Below, one piece after another: positions 50,903-60,275 of a DNA stretch of 64,000 bases; position 1 is the stretch's first letter, and every line of letters starts with the position of its first letter. Under the pieces are notes generated by a model. That model was not told the origin of the DNA, searched no databases, and saw nothing but the letters and a program-made list of their open reading frames with translations. The position numbers and the translations under genes are program-made. Source of the DNA: UMGS1387 sp045540015 (GTDB taxonomy: Bacteria > Bacillota > Clostridia > Oscillospirales > CAG-382); NCBI GenBank assembly GCA_045540015.1, contig JAZQGP010000053.1:1-64000 (forward strand), in the 5' to 3' direction.

Positions 50903-52210
50903 ATGAATATCACAAAAATAAAATCTGCGATAGCAGAAGGCTGTTTTGACAAAGCGTTTCTTGAACTTTACGGCAAGGATGCAGACCTTGCAAAAATACA
51001 CGAAAGATATCTTGCATGCGCTAAAGGCTTTGAAGAAACCTACGGTGATGTGGCGGGTGACGCTGATATTCGCCTTTTCTCGGTTGCAGGCAGAAGCGAA
51101 ATAAGCGGAAACCACACAGACCACAACCACGGCAGAGTTCTTGCGGCATCTATAAGCCTTGACATTATTTCGGTCGCCGCAAAGACAGAAAAAGCTGAAA
51201 TTGCAATAAAGTCAGAGGGATTTCCCGAAGATGTTGTAAGCCTTTGCGATGTTGAAACAGTTTGTGAAGAAGAAAAGTATAAGGCAAGCGCAATTATCCG
51301 CGGAATGTGCGACGGCTTTAAGAAAAACGGTCTTGAGATAGGCGGATACTATGCATATACCACATCAAACGTTCTTAAAGGAAGCGGACTTTCTTCGTCT
51401 GCGGCATTCGAGGACATGGTTGGAAACATGCTCAATTATTTCTATAACGACGGAAAGATTGACAACGTTGAAATTGCAAAAATCGCACAGTATTCCGAAA
51501 ACGTTCACTTCGGAAAGCCCTGCGGACTCATGGACCAGATTGCGTGTGCAGCAGGCGGTTTTGTTGCAATTGACTTTGCAGATACAAAGAACCCCATAGT
51601 TGAAAGACTTCCTTTTGACCTTGATAAATACGGCGTTGCGCTTTGTATTGTAAACACAGGCGGAAACCATGCCGACCTTAACGAGGACTATGCTTCAATT
51701 CCTGCCGACATGAAAAAGGTTGCAAATCTTTTCGGCAAGGATTTTCTAAGAGAAGTTGAAAAAAGCGATGTTATCGCAAGAGCTGCGGAAATACGCGAAA
51801 AGCTCGGCGATAAGTGTCTGCTTCGTGCACTTCACTTCCTTAATGAAAATGAGAGAGTTGCCGCACAGAGAAATGCACTCACATCCGATAACCTTGAGGG
51901 CTTCCTTTCGGGCGCAAGAAATTCGGGACTTTCTTCTGCGACAATGCTTCAGAACGTATATACCGTTAAGAACGTAAACGAACAGGGACTTTCAGTTGCA
52001 CTTGCACTTTCGGGCGAGGTACTTAACGGCGTTCCTGGCTCTGCTTACAGAGTACACGGCGGCGGTTTTGCAGGCACTATTCAGGCGTTTGTTCCCAAGA
52101 ACCTTGTCGATACCTACAGAGCGACTCTTGAGAGCGTATTCGGAGAGGGTAACGTTTATGTACTTTCCGTTCGTAAATACGGTGCTGTGTGCATTGACGC
52201 ACTTATGTAA
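50903..52210 (+). CDS. galK: Galactokinase family protein
   Basis: A 435-residue GHMP kinase. The galactokinase signature appears as GRSEISGNHTDHNHGRVLA (about 65), which differs from the common GR-x-N-L-I-G-E-H-TDY. The ATP loop is LKGSGLSSSAAFE, and GGGFAGTIQAFVP closes it. It should phosphorylate galactose at C1; the altered sugar-site motif leaves room for a related sugar. A GH36 alpha-galactosidase begins at 62964, consistent with galactoside use, but galT/galE are not in the window. Confidence 0.82.
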   Translation: MNITKIKSAIAEGCFDKAFLELYGKDADLAKIHERYLACAKGFEETYGDVAGDADIRLFSVAGRSEISGNHTDHNHGRVLAASISLDIISVAAKTEKAEIAIKSEGFPEDVVSLCDVETVCEEEKYKASAIIRGMCDGFKKNGLEIGGYYAYTTSNVLKGSGLSSSAAFEDMVGNMLNYFYNDGKIDNVEIAKIAQYSENVHFGKPCGLMDQIACAAGGFVAIDFADTKNPIVERLPFDLDKYGVALCIVNTGGNHADLNEDYASIPADMKKVANLFGKDFLREVEKSDVIARAAEIREKLGDKCLLRALHFLNENERVAAQRNALTSDNLEGFLSGARNSGLSSATMLQNVYTVKNVNEQGLSVALALSGEVLNGVPGSAYRVHGGGFAGTIQAFVPKNLVDTYRATLESVFGEGNVYVLSVRKYGAVCIDALM

Positions 52211-52213
52211 GAA

Positions 52214-52579
52214 ATGAGAAAGAAGAATTTAAAATACTTCCTGCTGTTCCTTGTAAGTCTTACTGCTGTGGCAGCTGTGTATATGCTTGCAAACAGATTT
52301 ATGTTTTATCCCATTATGGCAATTTATCAGATTGTTTCGATACTGACTGTTTGCATATACATATTCCTTTACATGAGCAACGAGAAAAAGACGGAAAAAG
52401 AGCAGTCAGAGCTTCCCGCGAATGAAGCACAGGTAAGGGCAGATAAACGAAAAAAAGTGATGAAAATTTTTGTTGCGCTGTTCCTGCCCTTTCTTGTAAC
52501 CATACTGTGCGATTATACGTATCTTCTGCTTCTCTCGGAGCAGGAATGGTTTATAAGCCTTATAAATATATTTAGCTGA
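52214..52579 (+). CDS. Small membrane protein of unknown function
   Basis: A 121-residue protein with hydrophobic helices at about 8-27, 31-54 and 85-112 and an acidic/basic linker (NEKKTEKEQSELPANEAQVRADKRKKV) between the second and third. It starts 3 bp after the galK stop and ends 9 bp before the MBL gene, so it is in the operon. No family is recognised. Confidence 0.6.
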   Translation: MRKKNLKYFLLFLVSLTAVAAVYMLANRFMFYPIMAIYQIVSILTVCIYIFLYMSNEKKTEKEQSELPANEAQVRADKRKKVMKIFVALFLPFLVTILCDYTYLLLLSEQEWFISLINIFS

Positions 52580-52588
52580 CGGTGAAAA

Positions 52589-53362
52589 ATGTTTAAAGCA
52601 ATGCCTATGTTTTCCGGCTCATCCGGAAACTGTGTATACATAAAATACGGTGAGGACGAGGTGCTTATTGATGCGGGTGTGTCGTTCAAGAATATCCGCA
52701 CGGCACTCATGAAGCTGGGAACGGATATAGCCAACATAAAGGCTGTGTTTGTAACTCACGAGCATTCCGACCACATAAAGGGGCTTGAGGTTATGTGTAA
52801 GCATTTCCCTGTTCCTGTATATATAAACAGCGCGTCTCTTTCGGGAATGAATCTTTCGCAGGACAGTGCGCTTGCAAGAAGTGTCCAAATTGCAAATGCG
52901 TCAGAGCACATAACGGTCGGCGAAATTGACGTTGATATTTTCCAAACGCCGCATGATTCAAACGGAAGTGTCGGTTACCGTTTTAACTTCTCCGACGGAA
53001 AAGCGTTCGGATATGCAACGGATATCGGACACATAACCGACGATATAAAACGAGGACTTTTCGGATGTGAAAGCGTTGTGTTTGAATCGAATCACGATGT
53101 CAATATGCTGAAAAACGGGCCGTATCCGTATATTCTGAAAAAAAGAATACTTTCGGAAAACGGGCATCTGTCAAACGACGCGTGTGCTCAGTTTTTGCCG
53201 CAGCTTATTGATAAGGGCACAAAAAAAGTTATTCTGGCACATTTGTCGGCTGAGAACAATACGCCTGAGCTTTGCTACAAAACATCTGCCCAGGCTTTGA
53301 CGGCTTCAGGATATACACCGGATGATGTAAAGCTGACGGTTGCCATGCGTTCGATACTTTAA
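52589..53362 (+). CDS. MBL-fold hydrolase, WalJ/YycJ-like
   Basis: A 257-residue metallo-beta-lactamase-fold protein. The metal motif is VTHEHSDHIKGL (HxHxDH), followed by DVDIFQTPHDSNGSVGYRF, DIGHI and ESNHD, and ending LAHLSAENNTPELC. The opening SGSSGNCVYIKYGEDEVLIDAGVSFKNI matches WalJ/YycJ, a 5'-exonuclease-like protein tied to the WalKR system in Firmicutes. walKR genes are not nearby. Confidence 0.83.
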   Translation: MFKAMPMFSGSSGNCVYIKYGEDEVLIDAGVSFKNIRTALMKLGTDIANIKAVFVTHEHSDHIKGLEVMCKHFPVPVYINSASLSGMNLSQDSALARSVQIANASEHITVGEIDVDIFQTPHDSNGSVGYRFNFSDGKAFGYATDIGHITDDIKRGLFGCESVVFESNHDVNMLKNGPYPYILKKRILSENGHLSNDACAQFLPQLIDKGTKKVILAHLSAENNTPELCYKTSAQALTASGYTPDDVKLTVAMRSIL

Positions 53363-53378
53363 GAAAAACGAGGTTTTT

Positions 53379-54035
53379 ATGAAAACAAGGATTATTGCAG
53401 TGCGCCATGCACAGAGCGAGGGAAATCTTCTTGCAGAGTTTCACGGTCATTACAATTCAGACATTACGGAAGTTGGAATCACGCAGGCAGAGTGTACGGC
53501 AAAGCTTTTAAAGGACATACATATTGATTCAGCGTTTGCAAGTGATATTGAACGAGCATACCATACAACCCGTATTATAGCCGAAAAACACGAGGGGCTT
53601 GAGGTCATTAAAAATGAAAGTTTTCGTGAAATAAAAGCAGGCAAATGGGAAAGAATGAAGTTTACGGATATAGAAAAAGAATACCCGCAGGATTATTATG
53701 CGTGGACACACGATCTTGCAAATTGCAGATGTTCCGGTGGAGAGAGTGTAAAGGAACTGAGTGTGCGTATAAATGCCGCTTTTGAAAAGGTTGCAAGAGA
53801 AAATGCAGGTAAGACAGTGCTTGTCGGCACGCATGCAACTCCTTTAAGGTGCATGGGCTGCATCTGGCAGAGAAAGCCTCTTGATGAGATTCTAAAACTT
53901 GAGTGGGTTCCGAATGCTTCTGTATCTGTTGTTGACTATGATTCGGAAACGCTTGAATTTGAGCTTTTAGCTTATGCTTACAGCGAGCACCTTGAAAAAG
54001 ATGGACTTTTCACGTCACTTCCCAAGAATATATAA
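53379..54035 (+). CDS. Histidine phosphatase family protein
   Basis: A 218-residue branch-1 histidine phosphatase. RHAQSEGN near residue 8 contains the catalytic His, SDIERAYHTTRIIA follows the R-x-x-x-T-A pattern, FREIKAGKWE is the third motif and VGTHATPLRCM carries the second His. It probably dephosphorylates a small metabolite or phosphoglycerate-like substrate. ATG 53379 is preceded by AACGAGG; the longer frame overlaps the MBL gene. It is the last gene of the long plus-strand run and is followed by a terminator. Confidence 0.85.
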   Translation: MKTRIIAVRHAQSEGNLLAEFHGHYNSDITEVGITQAECTAKLLKDIHIDSAFASDIERAYHTTRIIAEKHEGLEVIKNESFREIKAGKWERMKFTDIEKEYPQDYYAWTHDLANCRCSGGESVKELSVRINAAFEKVARENAGKTVLVGTHATPLRCMGCIWQRKPLDEILKLEWVPNASVSVVDYDSETLEFELLAYAYSEHLEKDGLFTSLPKNI

Positions 54036-54058
54036 AATTTTAAAACATAGCAAGCATT

Positions 54059-54099
54059 ATGCACCACAAAAGACAAAAGCTTTTGCAGGTGCATTTTTT
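54059..54099 (+). terminator. Terminator of the plus-strand operon
   Basis: ATGCACC (54059-54065) pairs with GGTGCAT (54088-54094), with an inner AAAAGCTTTT stem, followed by TTTTTT. Confidence 0.8.
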
Positions 54100-54121
54100 A
54101 TGTGAAAAGAGAGAATACAAC

Positions 54122-54153
54122 AAAAAAAGCGGAACGCCCAATGGACGTTCCGC
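54122..54153 (-). terminator. Terminator of nifJ
   Basis: On the minus strand GCGGAACG / CGTTCCGC (54129-54153) is followed by TTTTTTT (54128-54122), 17 bp after the stop at 54170. Confidence 0.88.
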
Positions 54154-54169
54154 GAAATTTTGCTTTATA

Positions 54170-57100
54170 TTAGTTGTAAAGCTCGCCGAGCTTGATAAGT
54201 CTTTCGTACTTTTCCTTGGACTTAGCTTCCGCCTGAGCAAAGAGCTGTTCTGCTCTTTCGGGGAATGCCTGAGCAAGACGGCTGTAACGTGTTTCGCTCT
54301 TGATGAAGTCAATGTAGGAAGCAGTAGGCTCCTTGCTGTCGAGAGTGAAGGGATTCTTGCCTTCAGCCTTGAGAGCAGGATTGTAACGGAACATCTGCCA
54401 GTAGCCTGCTTCAACTGCCTTCTTCATTTCAGCCTGGCAGTTGGTCATACCGCCCTTAACACCGTGCATTTCACAAGGTGCATAGCCGATGATGATGGAA
54501 GGACCGTTATATGCTTCAGCTTCTGCGAGAGCCTTGATTGTCTGGTTCATGTCAGCACCCATTGCTATCTGTGCAACGTATACATAGCCGTAGGACATAG
54601 CGATCTGAGCAAGATCCTTCTTACCGATTGCTTTACCTGCTGCTGCGAACTGTGCAACCTGACCGAGGTTGGATGCCTTGGAAGCCTGTCCGCCTGTGTT
54701 GGAGTAAACTTCTGTATCGAATACCATGATGTTTACGTCTTCGCCGGAAGCGATTACATGGTCAAGACCGCCAAAGCCGATATCTTATGCCCATCCGTCA
54801 CCACCGAAGATCCATACGGACTTCTTGGATAGGTACTGCTTTTCAGCGAGTATTTCGGGCGCTACGGGACAGCCTTCTGCTGCTGCCTTTTCGAGTTCAA
54901 TTACGAGTGCCTTTGTAGCAGCTTCGTTAGCCTTGCCGTTATTTGCAGTATCAAGATAGTTCTGAGCTGCAGCCTTGAAGGAATCAGATGCCTTGTCGGA
55001 CTGTGCCATTTCAGCAACCTTATTCATGAGCTTTTCACGGATTGTCTTCTGACCGAGGTACATACCAAGACCGTGTTCAGCGTTGTCTTCAAAGAGGGAG
55101 TTAGCCCAAGCCGGACCTCTGAGAGAGTCACGGTTTACGGTGTAAGGTGTAGCAGGAGATGAACCACCCCAGATAGAAGAACAACCTGTAGCGTTGGAGA
55201 TGTACATTCTTTCACCGAAGAGCTGGGTGATAAGTCTTGCGTAAGAGGTTTCAGCACAACCTGCGCAGGATCCGGAGAATTCGAGGAGAGGCTGGTTGAA
55301 CTGGCTGCCCTTAACGGAAGTCTCTGCAAAAGGAGTTTCCTTCTTGGTAACAGTTGCAACAGCGTAATCGAATACTTCCTGCTGATCCATCTGACTAGCC
55401 TGAGGAACCATCTTAAGAGCTCTCTTTTCGGGCTTTGTGGGACATACGTCAACGCAGACGCCACAGCCCATACAGTCAAGAGGAGAAATAGCGATTGTGA
55501 ACTTGTAGCTTTCGCAGCCCTTACCAATCATCTTAGCGGTGAACTTTGTGGCACCGGGAGCTGCCGCAGCTTCTTCTTCGCTCATAGCAAAAGGACGGAG
55601 TGTTGCATGAGGACATACATAAGCACAGTTGTTACACTGTACGCAGTTTTCGGGAATCCATTCGGGAACGAGAACTGCAACGCCTCTCTTTTCGTAAGCG
55701 GTAGAACCCTGAGGGAATGTACCGTCTACGTAATCCATGAACTTGGAAACAGGCAGGCTGTCACCGTCCATGAGGTTAACGGGAGTTACGATGTTGTTAA
55801 CAAACTTAGCAAGATCTTCTCTCTTGTTTTCAACTGCTTCTGCAGCTGCTTCAATTTCAGCTGTCTTCCAAGCTTCGGGAACAGGAACCTTAACAATTGC
55901 GTCAACACCGGCATCGATCGCCTTGTAGTTCATTTCAACTACAGCTTCGCCCTTCTTGAGGTAGGACTTCTTAGCCATGTACTTCATGTAATCAACAGCT
56001 TCGCCTATGGGCATGATGTTTGCAAGTGCGAAGAATGCAGACTGAAGAATGGTGTTTGTACGCTTGCCCATACCAATCTCTGCAGCCTTGTCAATAGCGT
56101 TAACTGTGTAGAATTCGATGTTGTTGTTAGCGATGTAGTTCTTAACAGCACCGGGCAAATACTTTTCAACCTCTTCAAGTGTCCACTGACAGTTGAGAAG
56201 GAACTTACCGCCGGGTTTTACGTCGTTAACAATCTTATAACCCTTGAGAATGTAGGAGGGGTTATGGCAAGCAACGAAGTCTGCCTTTGTGATATAGTAG
56301 GAAGACTTGATGGGCTTGTCACCGAATCTCAGGTGAGAAATGGTAACACCGCCGGTCTTCTTGGAGTCATACTGGAAGTATGCCTGGATGAACTTGTCGG
56401 TGTGGTCACCGATGATCTTAATGGAGTTCTTGTTAGCACCAACAGTACCGTCGCCGCCGAGACCCCAGAACTTGCAGCTGATTGTGCCTTCGGGAGCTGT
56501 ATCGGGAGCAGGCTTTTCATCGAGAGAAAGGCCGGTAACGTCATCAACGATGCTGAGAGTGAAGCTGTTCTTAGGCTCTGCACTCTTGAGGTTTTCAAAG
56601 GTTGCAAAGATGGAAGCGGGAGCTGTATCCTTGGAACCGAGACCGTATCTACCGCCTACAACCTTGATGCCTGTTCTGCCCATTGTAGCAAGAGCAGTAA
56701 CAACGTCGAGGTAGAGAGGTTCACCCTGAGAGCCGGGTTCCTTTGTTCTGTCGAGAACAGCGATGCTCTTAACAGTTTCGGGAATAGCTTCAAGGAGCTT
56801 TGCGGGAACGAAAGGTCTGTAAAGGCGAACCTTGATAAGACCAACCTTTTCGCCGTTTGCATTCATGTAGACAATAACTTCTTCGCAAACGTCACAAACA
56901 GAACCCATAGCAATGATAACTCTGTCTCCATCGGGTGCACCGTAGTAGTTGAAGAGCTTGTAGTTAGTGCCGATCTTAGCATTAACCTTGTCCATGTATT
57001 CTTCAACGATTGCGGGAAGTGCATTGTAGTATGTGTTACAAGCTTCTCTGTTCTGGAAGAAGATGTCGCCGTTCTGAGCAGAACCTCTGAGAACAGGCTT

Positions 57101-57754
57101 TTCGGGGTTGAGAGAACGGTCGCGGAATGCTTTAACTGCATCCATATCAACCATTTCCTTAAGATCCTCTGTTTCCCAAACTTCGATCTTCTGAATTTCA
57201 TGAGAAGTACGGAAGCCGTCGAAGAAGTTGAGGAAGGGAACTCTGCCCTTGATTGTAGAAAGGTGAGCTACTGCACCAAGGTCCATGATTTCCTGAACGT
57301 TGGATTCTGCGAGCATAGCGTAACCTGTCTGACGGCACGCATATACGTCGGAGTGGTCACCGAAAATGTTGAGTGCATGAGAAGCAACGCAACGAGCTGA
57401 AACGTGAATAACGTTAGGAAGAAGCTCGCCGGCAATCTTATACATGTTCGGGATCATAAGGAGAAGACCCTGAGATGCGGTATAAGTAGTAGTGAGAGCA
57501 CCGGAAGCAAGAGAGCCGTGTACTGCACCTGCAGCACCTGCTTCTGATTCCATTTCAATCATCTTTACTCTTTCGCCGAAAATGTTTCTTGCGGGTTCGC
57601 CGAAGATGTTCTTATCTGTAGCGGACCATGTGTCTGTCACTTCAGCCATGGGGCTGGAAGGAGTGATGGGGTAGATGGCAGATACTTCTGTGAAGGCATA
57701 CGATACGTGAGCCGCAGCGGTATTACCATCCATGGATATCTTTCTTCTGGACAT
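54170..57754 (-). pseudogene. nifJ: Pyruvate:ferredoxin (flavodoxin) oxidoreductase, interrupted by one in-frame TAA
   Basis: The frame covers 1194 codons, the full NifJ length, and encodes all domains in order. Pyruvate-binding domain I opens RKISMDGNTAAAHVSYAFTEVSAIYPITPSSPMAEVTDTW. Next come domain II, the gamma-type domain, a 2[4Fe-4S] ferredoxin-like insert (CVQCNNCAYVCPHA; CMGCGVCVDVCPTKPEKRA) and the TPP domain. The TPP motif should read GGDGWAYDIGFGG, but codon 990, the expected Tyr, is TAA (plus-strand TTA at 54785-54787). The 58 bp to the next in-frame ATG and the remaining 185 residues (SNTGGQASKASN...) are intact. The gene should oxidise pyruvate to acetyl-CoA with ferredoxin. It is either a single-base nonsense allele or an assembly error; no frameshift is seen. 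Confidence 0.9.
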
Positions 57755-57795
57755 TTTGATATTCCTCCTGAATTTTATAAGTATGCAAAATGATA

Positions 57796-57821
57796 CGTAT
57801 ATATGATATCACATATATACG
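57796..57821. promoter_or_regulatory. Operator-like palindrome over the nifJ promoter
   Basis: CGTATATATG (57796-57805) and CATATATACG (57812-57821) are perfect 10-bp inverted arms with a 6-bp centre. The palindrome covers the nifJ -10 (57803-57808), a position suited to repression. Confidence 0.55.
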
Positions 57822-57831
57822 GAAATGTAAA
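57803..57831 (-). promoter_or_regulatory. Promoter for nifJ
   Basis: Minus strand TTTACA (57826-57831), 17-bp spacer ending TGA, TATCAT (57803-57808). The ATG at 57754 has AGGAGG 7 bases upstream. Confidence 0.65.
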
Positions 57832-57915
57832 TACTTAATTGATACAAATTTTGAGTTTAATTTTTAACATTTTTATAAATATTGAGTATTTGAGGGGATT
57901 TGATGGGTGTAATTA

Positions 57916-57954
57916 CAATAAAAACAAATCGCCGCCCTTTTCGGACGGCGATTT
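57916..57954 (-). terminator. Terminator of the cohesin/dockerin operon
   Basis: AAATCGCCG / CGGCGATTT stem (57926-57954), with a T-rich tail on the minus strand (TTTGTTTTTATT), 16 bp after the last gene of the operon. Confidence 0.85.
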
Positions 57955-57970
57955 ATGCTGTAAATCGGTA

Positions 57971-59413
57971 TTAATCAAAGAGCTTTGAAACATCAAGTGT
58001 AATTTCTGTTGTAAGCACAGCAGGCTGTGTTCCGTCAACAGCTGTGATGATTTCATCGATGTAAGCCTTGTTTTCGGTGTAATCTGTTCCGTTTGCATTC
58101 TTGATTAACTTTGCAACGTCATAGATGCTTCTCTTTGTGATTTCACCGTAAAGAATAGTTTCGTTTTCACCGTCTGTTACGATGTAGTAAGGACGGGAAG
58201 CGATTGTGGCTGTGAGAGAAGCCTTGCTTGTGGGGATGTTCTTAAGAACGCTTGTGAAAATTGTGTAATCATCTTCGGTAATGCTGTAAATAACGTCGGT
58301 GCCGTCAGCCTTGTTGTAAGCAACACCGGTCTTTGCTTTACCTGCTGCAACGAGAGCCATATCAAGAGTATAGGCTGTATCCTTAAGACCTGTTGCTGTT
58401 GTTTCGGCAGTTACGATGAAGCCGTATTCTGCGATTTCGTATGCTGCACTTTCGTCGAAATCAAGAGCCTTTGCGTCGTTATTGAATGCAGAAGCAAAAC
58501 GGATACCCTTAACGCCGCTTGTTCTGATACTTGCGTTGTCCATACCGAGAACTGCGTTATCAAGTGCGTCAACCTTGGTTGCAACGCCGTTTGCATCAAC
58601 TGCGTATACAGCATGCGTTGTGTAACCTGTGTTCACATAAAGGAGACCTGCTGCTGCGGGAACTTCTACTTCTGTTTCAGCAGCGTAGGTTGTGCTTGTT
58701 CCGTCAACAAAGTATACTGTGGAACCTGCGGGGACTGTGATTTTGCTTGCGGTGACTTCTTCTTCGTCAAAGAATGCGTCAACGATGATTTCGCCGTTAA
58801 CACCTTTATATTCAGTTCCATCTGTAACAGATGCATATATATGAACTGCAGAGTCTTTGTTGGATGTACCCTTTATATTTGTGAAAACAGTAGAAGTGTC
58901 TTCAAGAGCGAATTCTACATCATCGATGGTTTTGCCAGAAGCAAGGGTATAGTAGTAATCGAATACGTTTCCTGCTGTGTGAGCACTACGATTTGACGAT
59001 GTTGAGAATACAGGATACACTGCTGTTCTGTTGTTTGCCGCATCAATTTCATAAAGTGTAGTATTAAGTGTAAGTTTTGTAGCAACTTCAAAGCAGATGG
59101 CATTGTCGTCTTTGTAGTATACATCATCGATGTATGAAGTGGTTTCATTTGTAGCTGTATCTGTTACGTCAAAACTTGTTTCAAATGCATAGTCGTAAGG
59201 GATTACAACATCGGAATTGTATGAAAAATGAATTGAGAAAACTTTGATGCCGGGATTAGCTTCTGCAGCTACACGAAAAGCATAAATGCCTGCATCTTCA
59301 TCGATTACTTCGTTTGTAATTGTGATAGCGGGTTCGCCTTCTGCAAAAGCAACAGCGCTCATCATAAGAATGCATGCAATTGCAAGAGCGAAAAATTTAA
59401 TAAAGTTTTTCAT
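57971..59413 (-). CDS. Secreted protein with cohesin-like N-terminal domain
   Basis: A 480-residue protein with a signal peptide (about 1-24, ending AVAFAEG). Residues about 28-200 resemble a cohesin-like beta sandwich (ITNEVIDEDAGIYAFRVAAEANPGIKVFSIHFSYNSDVVIPYD); the last part of that string closely parallels the protein at 60276 (FQFAVRYDTDAVEPYD). A linker of small beta repeats (ASKITVPAGSTVYFVDG) follows. The C-terminal half has SIRTSGVKGIRFASAFN ... YGFIVTAE ... RPYYIV...ILYGEITKRSIYDVA, a pattern I have seen in clostridial cell-surface proteins but cannot name. GGAGGATATTC precedes the ATG. It is the third gene of the operon. Confidence 0.65.
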   Translation of the reverse strand: MKNFIKFFALAIACILMMSAVAFAEGEPAITITNEVIDEDAGIYAFRVAAEANPGIKVFSIHFSYNSDVVIPYDYAFETSFDVTDTATNETTSYIDDVYYKDDNAICFEVATKLTLNTTLYEIDAANNRTAVYPVFSTSSNRSAHTAGNVFDYYYTLASGKTIDDVEFALEDTSTVFTNIKGTSNKDSAVHIYASVTDGTEYKGVNGEIIVDAFFDEEEVTASKITVPAGSTVYFVDGTSTTYAAETEVEVPAAAGLLYVNTGYTTHAVYAVDANGVATKVDALDNAVLGMDNASIRTSGVKGIRFASAFNNDAKALDFDESAAYEIAEYGFIVTAETTATGLKDTAYTLDMALVAAGKAKTGVAYNKADGTDVIYSITEDDYTIFTSVLKNIPTSKASLTATIASRPYYIVTDGENETILYGEITKRSIYDVAKLIKNANGTDYTENKAYIDEIITAVDGTQPAVLTTEITLDVSKLFD

Positions 59414-59432
59414 TATGAATATCCTCCTGAAA

Positions 59433-60239
59433 TTAGTCTACTACAGTTGAAGCCAATCCAAAGCTCTTAATTACAGATGTTAAATCGTCTATACCGATAC
59501 TTCCGCTGTTATCAATGTCGCAAGAATTATCGAATCCTGTTGACTGACCGAAATAATTTATTATAACAGTTATATCGTCAACACCGATCGCACCGCTCGC
59601 GTCAGCATCACCTGCGGTAAGCTCAACATCAGCATAAGCAACATCGCCTTCAACCTCTACGCTGTTATCTGTGTAGGAAAGGTGAGCAGTCTTTGTAATT
59701 TCCATCTTATATGTTCCAAGAGGAAGAGTGATGGAGTATGCGCCTGTTTCTGTTGTGATTTCATATGTTGCAGTCGCGTCTGTTGTATTTGTCATAACAA
59801 CCTTTGTAGCCCATGTGGAGTCTGCAGAGCTTGTTACTGTTCCCGAAACCGTAGCTGTTTCTTCTTCACCTGTCTTAAGGTAACCGAAGAGAACTGCTCC
59901 GTCTTCGAGGTTGGAGTCAGAACCGCCGATATAAACAGTACCGTTTACAAGCGGATCTTTGGGAATAAATTTCGAGAACACTGCTTTACCGTCTGCTCCT
60001 GCAGTTTCCTGGGAAATGTAGGTAATGGTGTCTTCGGAAATTACGGGTGTCTGGTCTTCTGTGTAAGTTCCCTCTACTATGAGGATTGCGTAGTATTCGC
60101 CTGCAACGCCTTGGTAAGTTGCCGAGAACTTTCCTTCGTCATCGGGAAGGAGAGTAACCTTTTCTGCACTTGCTGCCATGCAGAGTGCCATTACGCAGAG
60201 TACGCATGCGAGAAGGATTTTGAATGAATTCTTTTTCAT
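59433..60239 (-). CDS. Secreted protein with C-terminal type I dockerin
   Basis: A 268-residue protein: signal peptide (about 1-25), a beta-rich domain (about 27-125), a carboxypeptidase-regulatory-like domain (about 130-207; VSGTVTSSADSTWATKVVMTN ... PLGTYKMEITKTAHLSY) and a dockerin at 210-268. The dockerin has two EF-hand-like repeats, GDADASGAIGVDDITVIINYFG and CDIDNSGSIGIDDLTSVIKSFG, with Asp/Ser at the calcium positions and conserved helix pattern. No catalytic or carbohydrate-binding module is visible. The genes on both sides encode cohesin-like proteins, so it may dock to them. AAAGGAGC precedes the ATG. Confidence 0.82.
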   Translation of the reverse strand: MKKNSFKILLACVLCVMALCMAASAEKVTLLPDDEGKFSATYQGVAGEYYAILIVEGTYTEDQTPVISEDTITYISQETAGADGKAVFSKFIPKDPLVNGTVYIGGSDSNLEDGAVLFGYLKTGEEETATVSGTVTSSADSTWATKVVMTNTTDATATYEITTETGAYSITLPLGTYKMEITKTAHLSYTDNSVEVEGDVAYADVELTAGDADASGAIGVDDITVIINYFGQSTGFDNSCDIDNSGSIGIDDLTSVIKSFGLASTVVD

Positions 60240-60275
60240 GACTTTGCTCCTTTGTGGTGATGTATATTTTTTGTT

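Noticed and set aside
54785..54787. Programmed recoding of the nifJ TAA (selenocysteine or pyrrolysine)
   Set aside because: Those use TGA and TAG. Other genes here end normally at TAA, and the family residue is Tyr. A mutation or sequence error is simpler.
55607..57400. A 597-codon plus-strand open frame
   Set aside because: It is antisense to nifJ, lacks a ribosome-binding site, is Cys/Val/Asn-rich and has no recognisable domain; it mirrors the codon pattern of nifJ.
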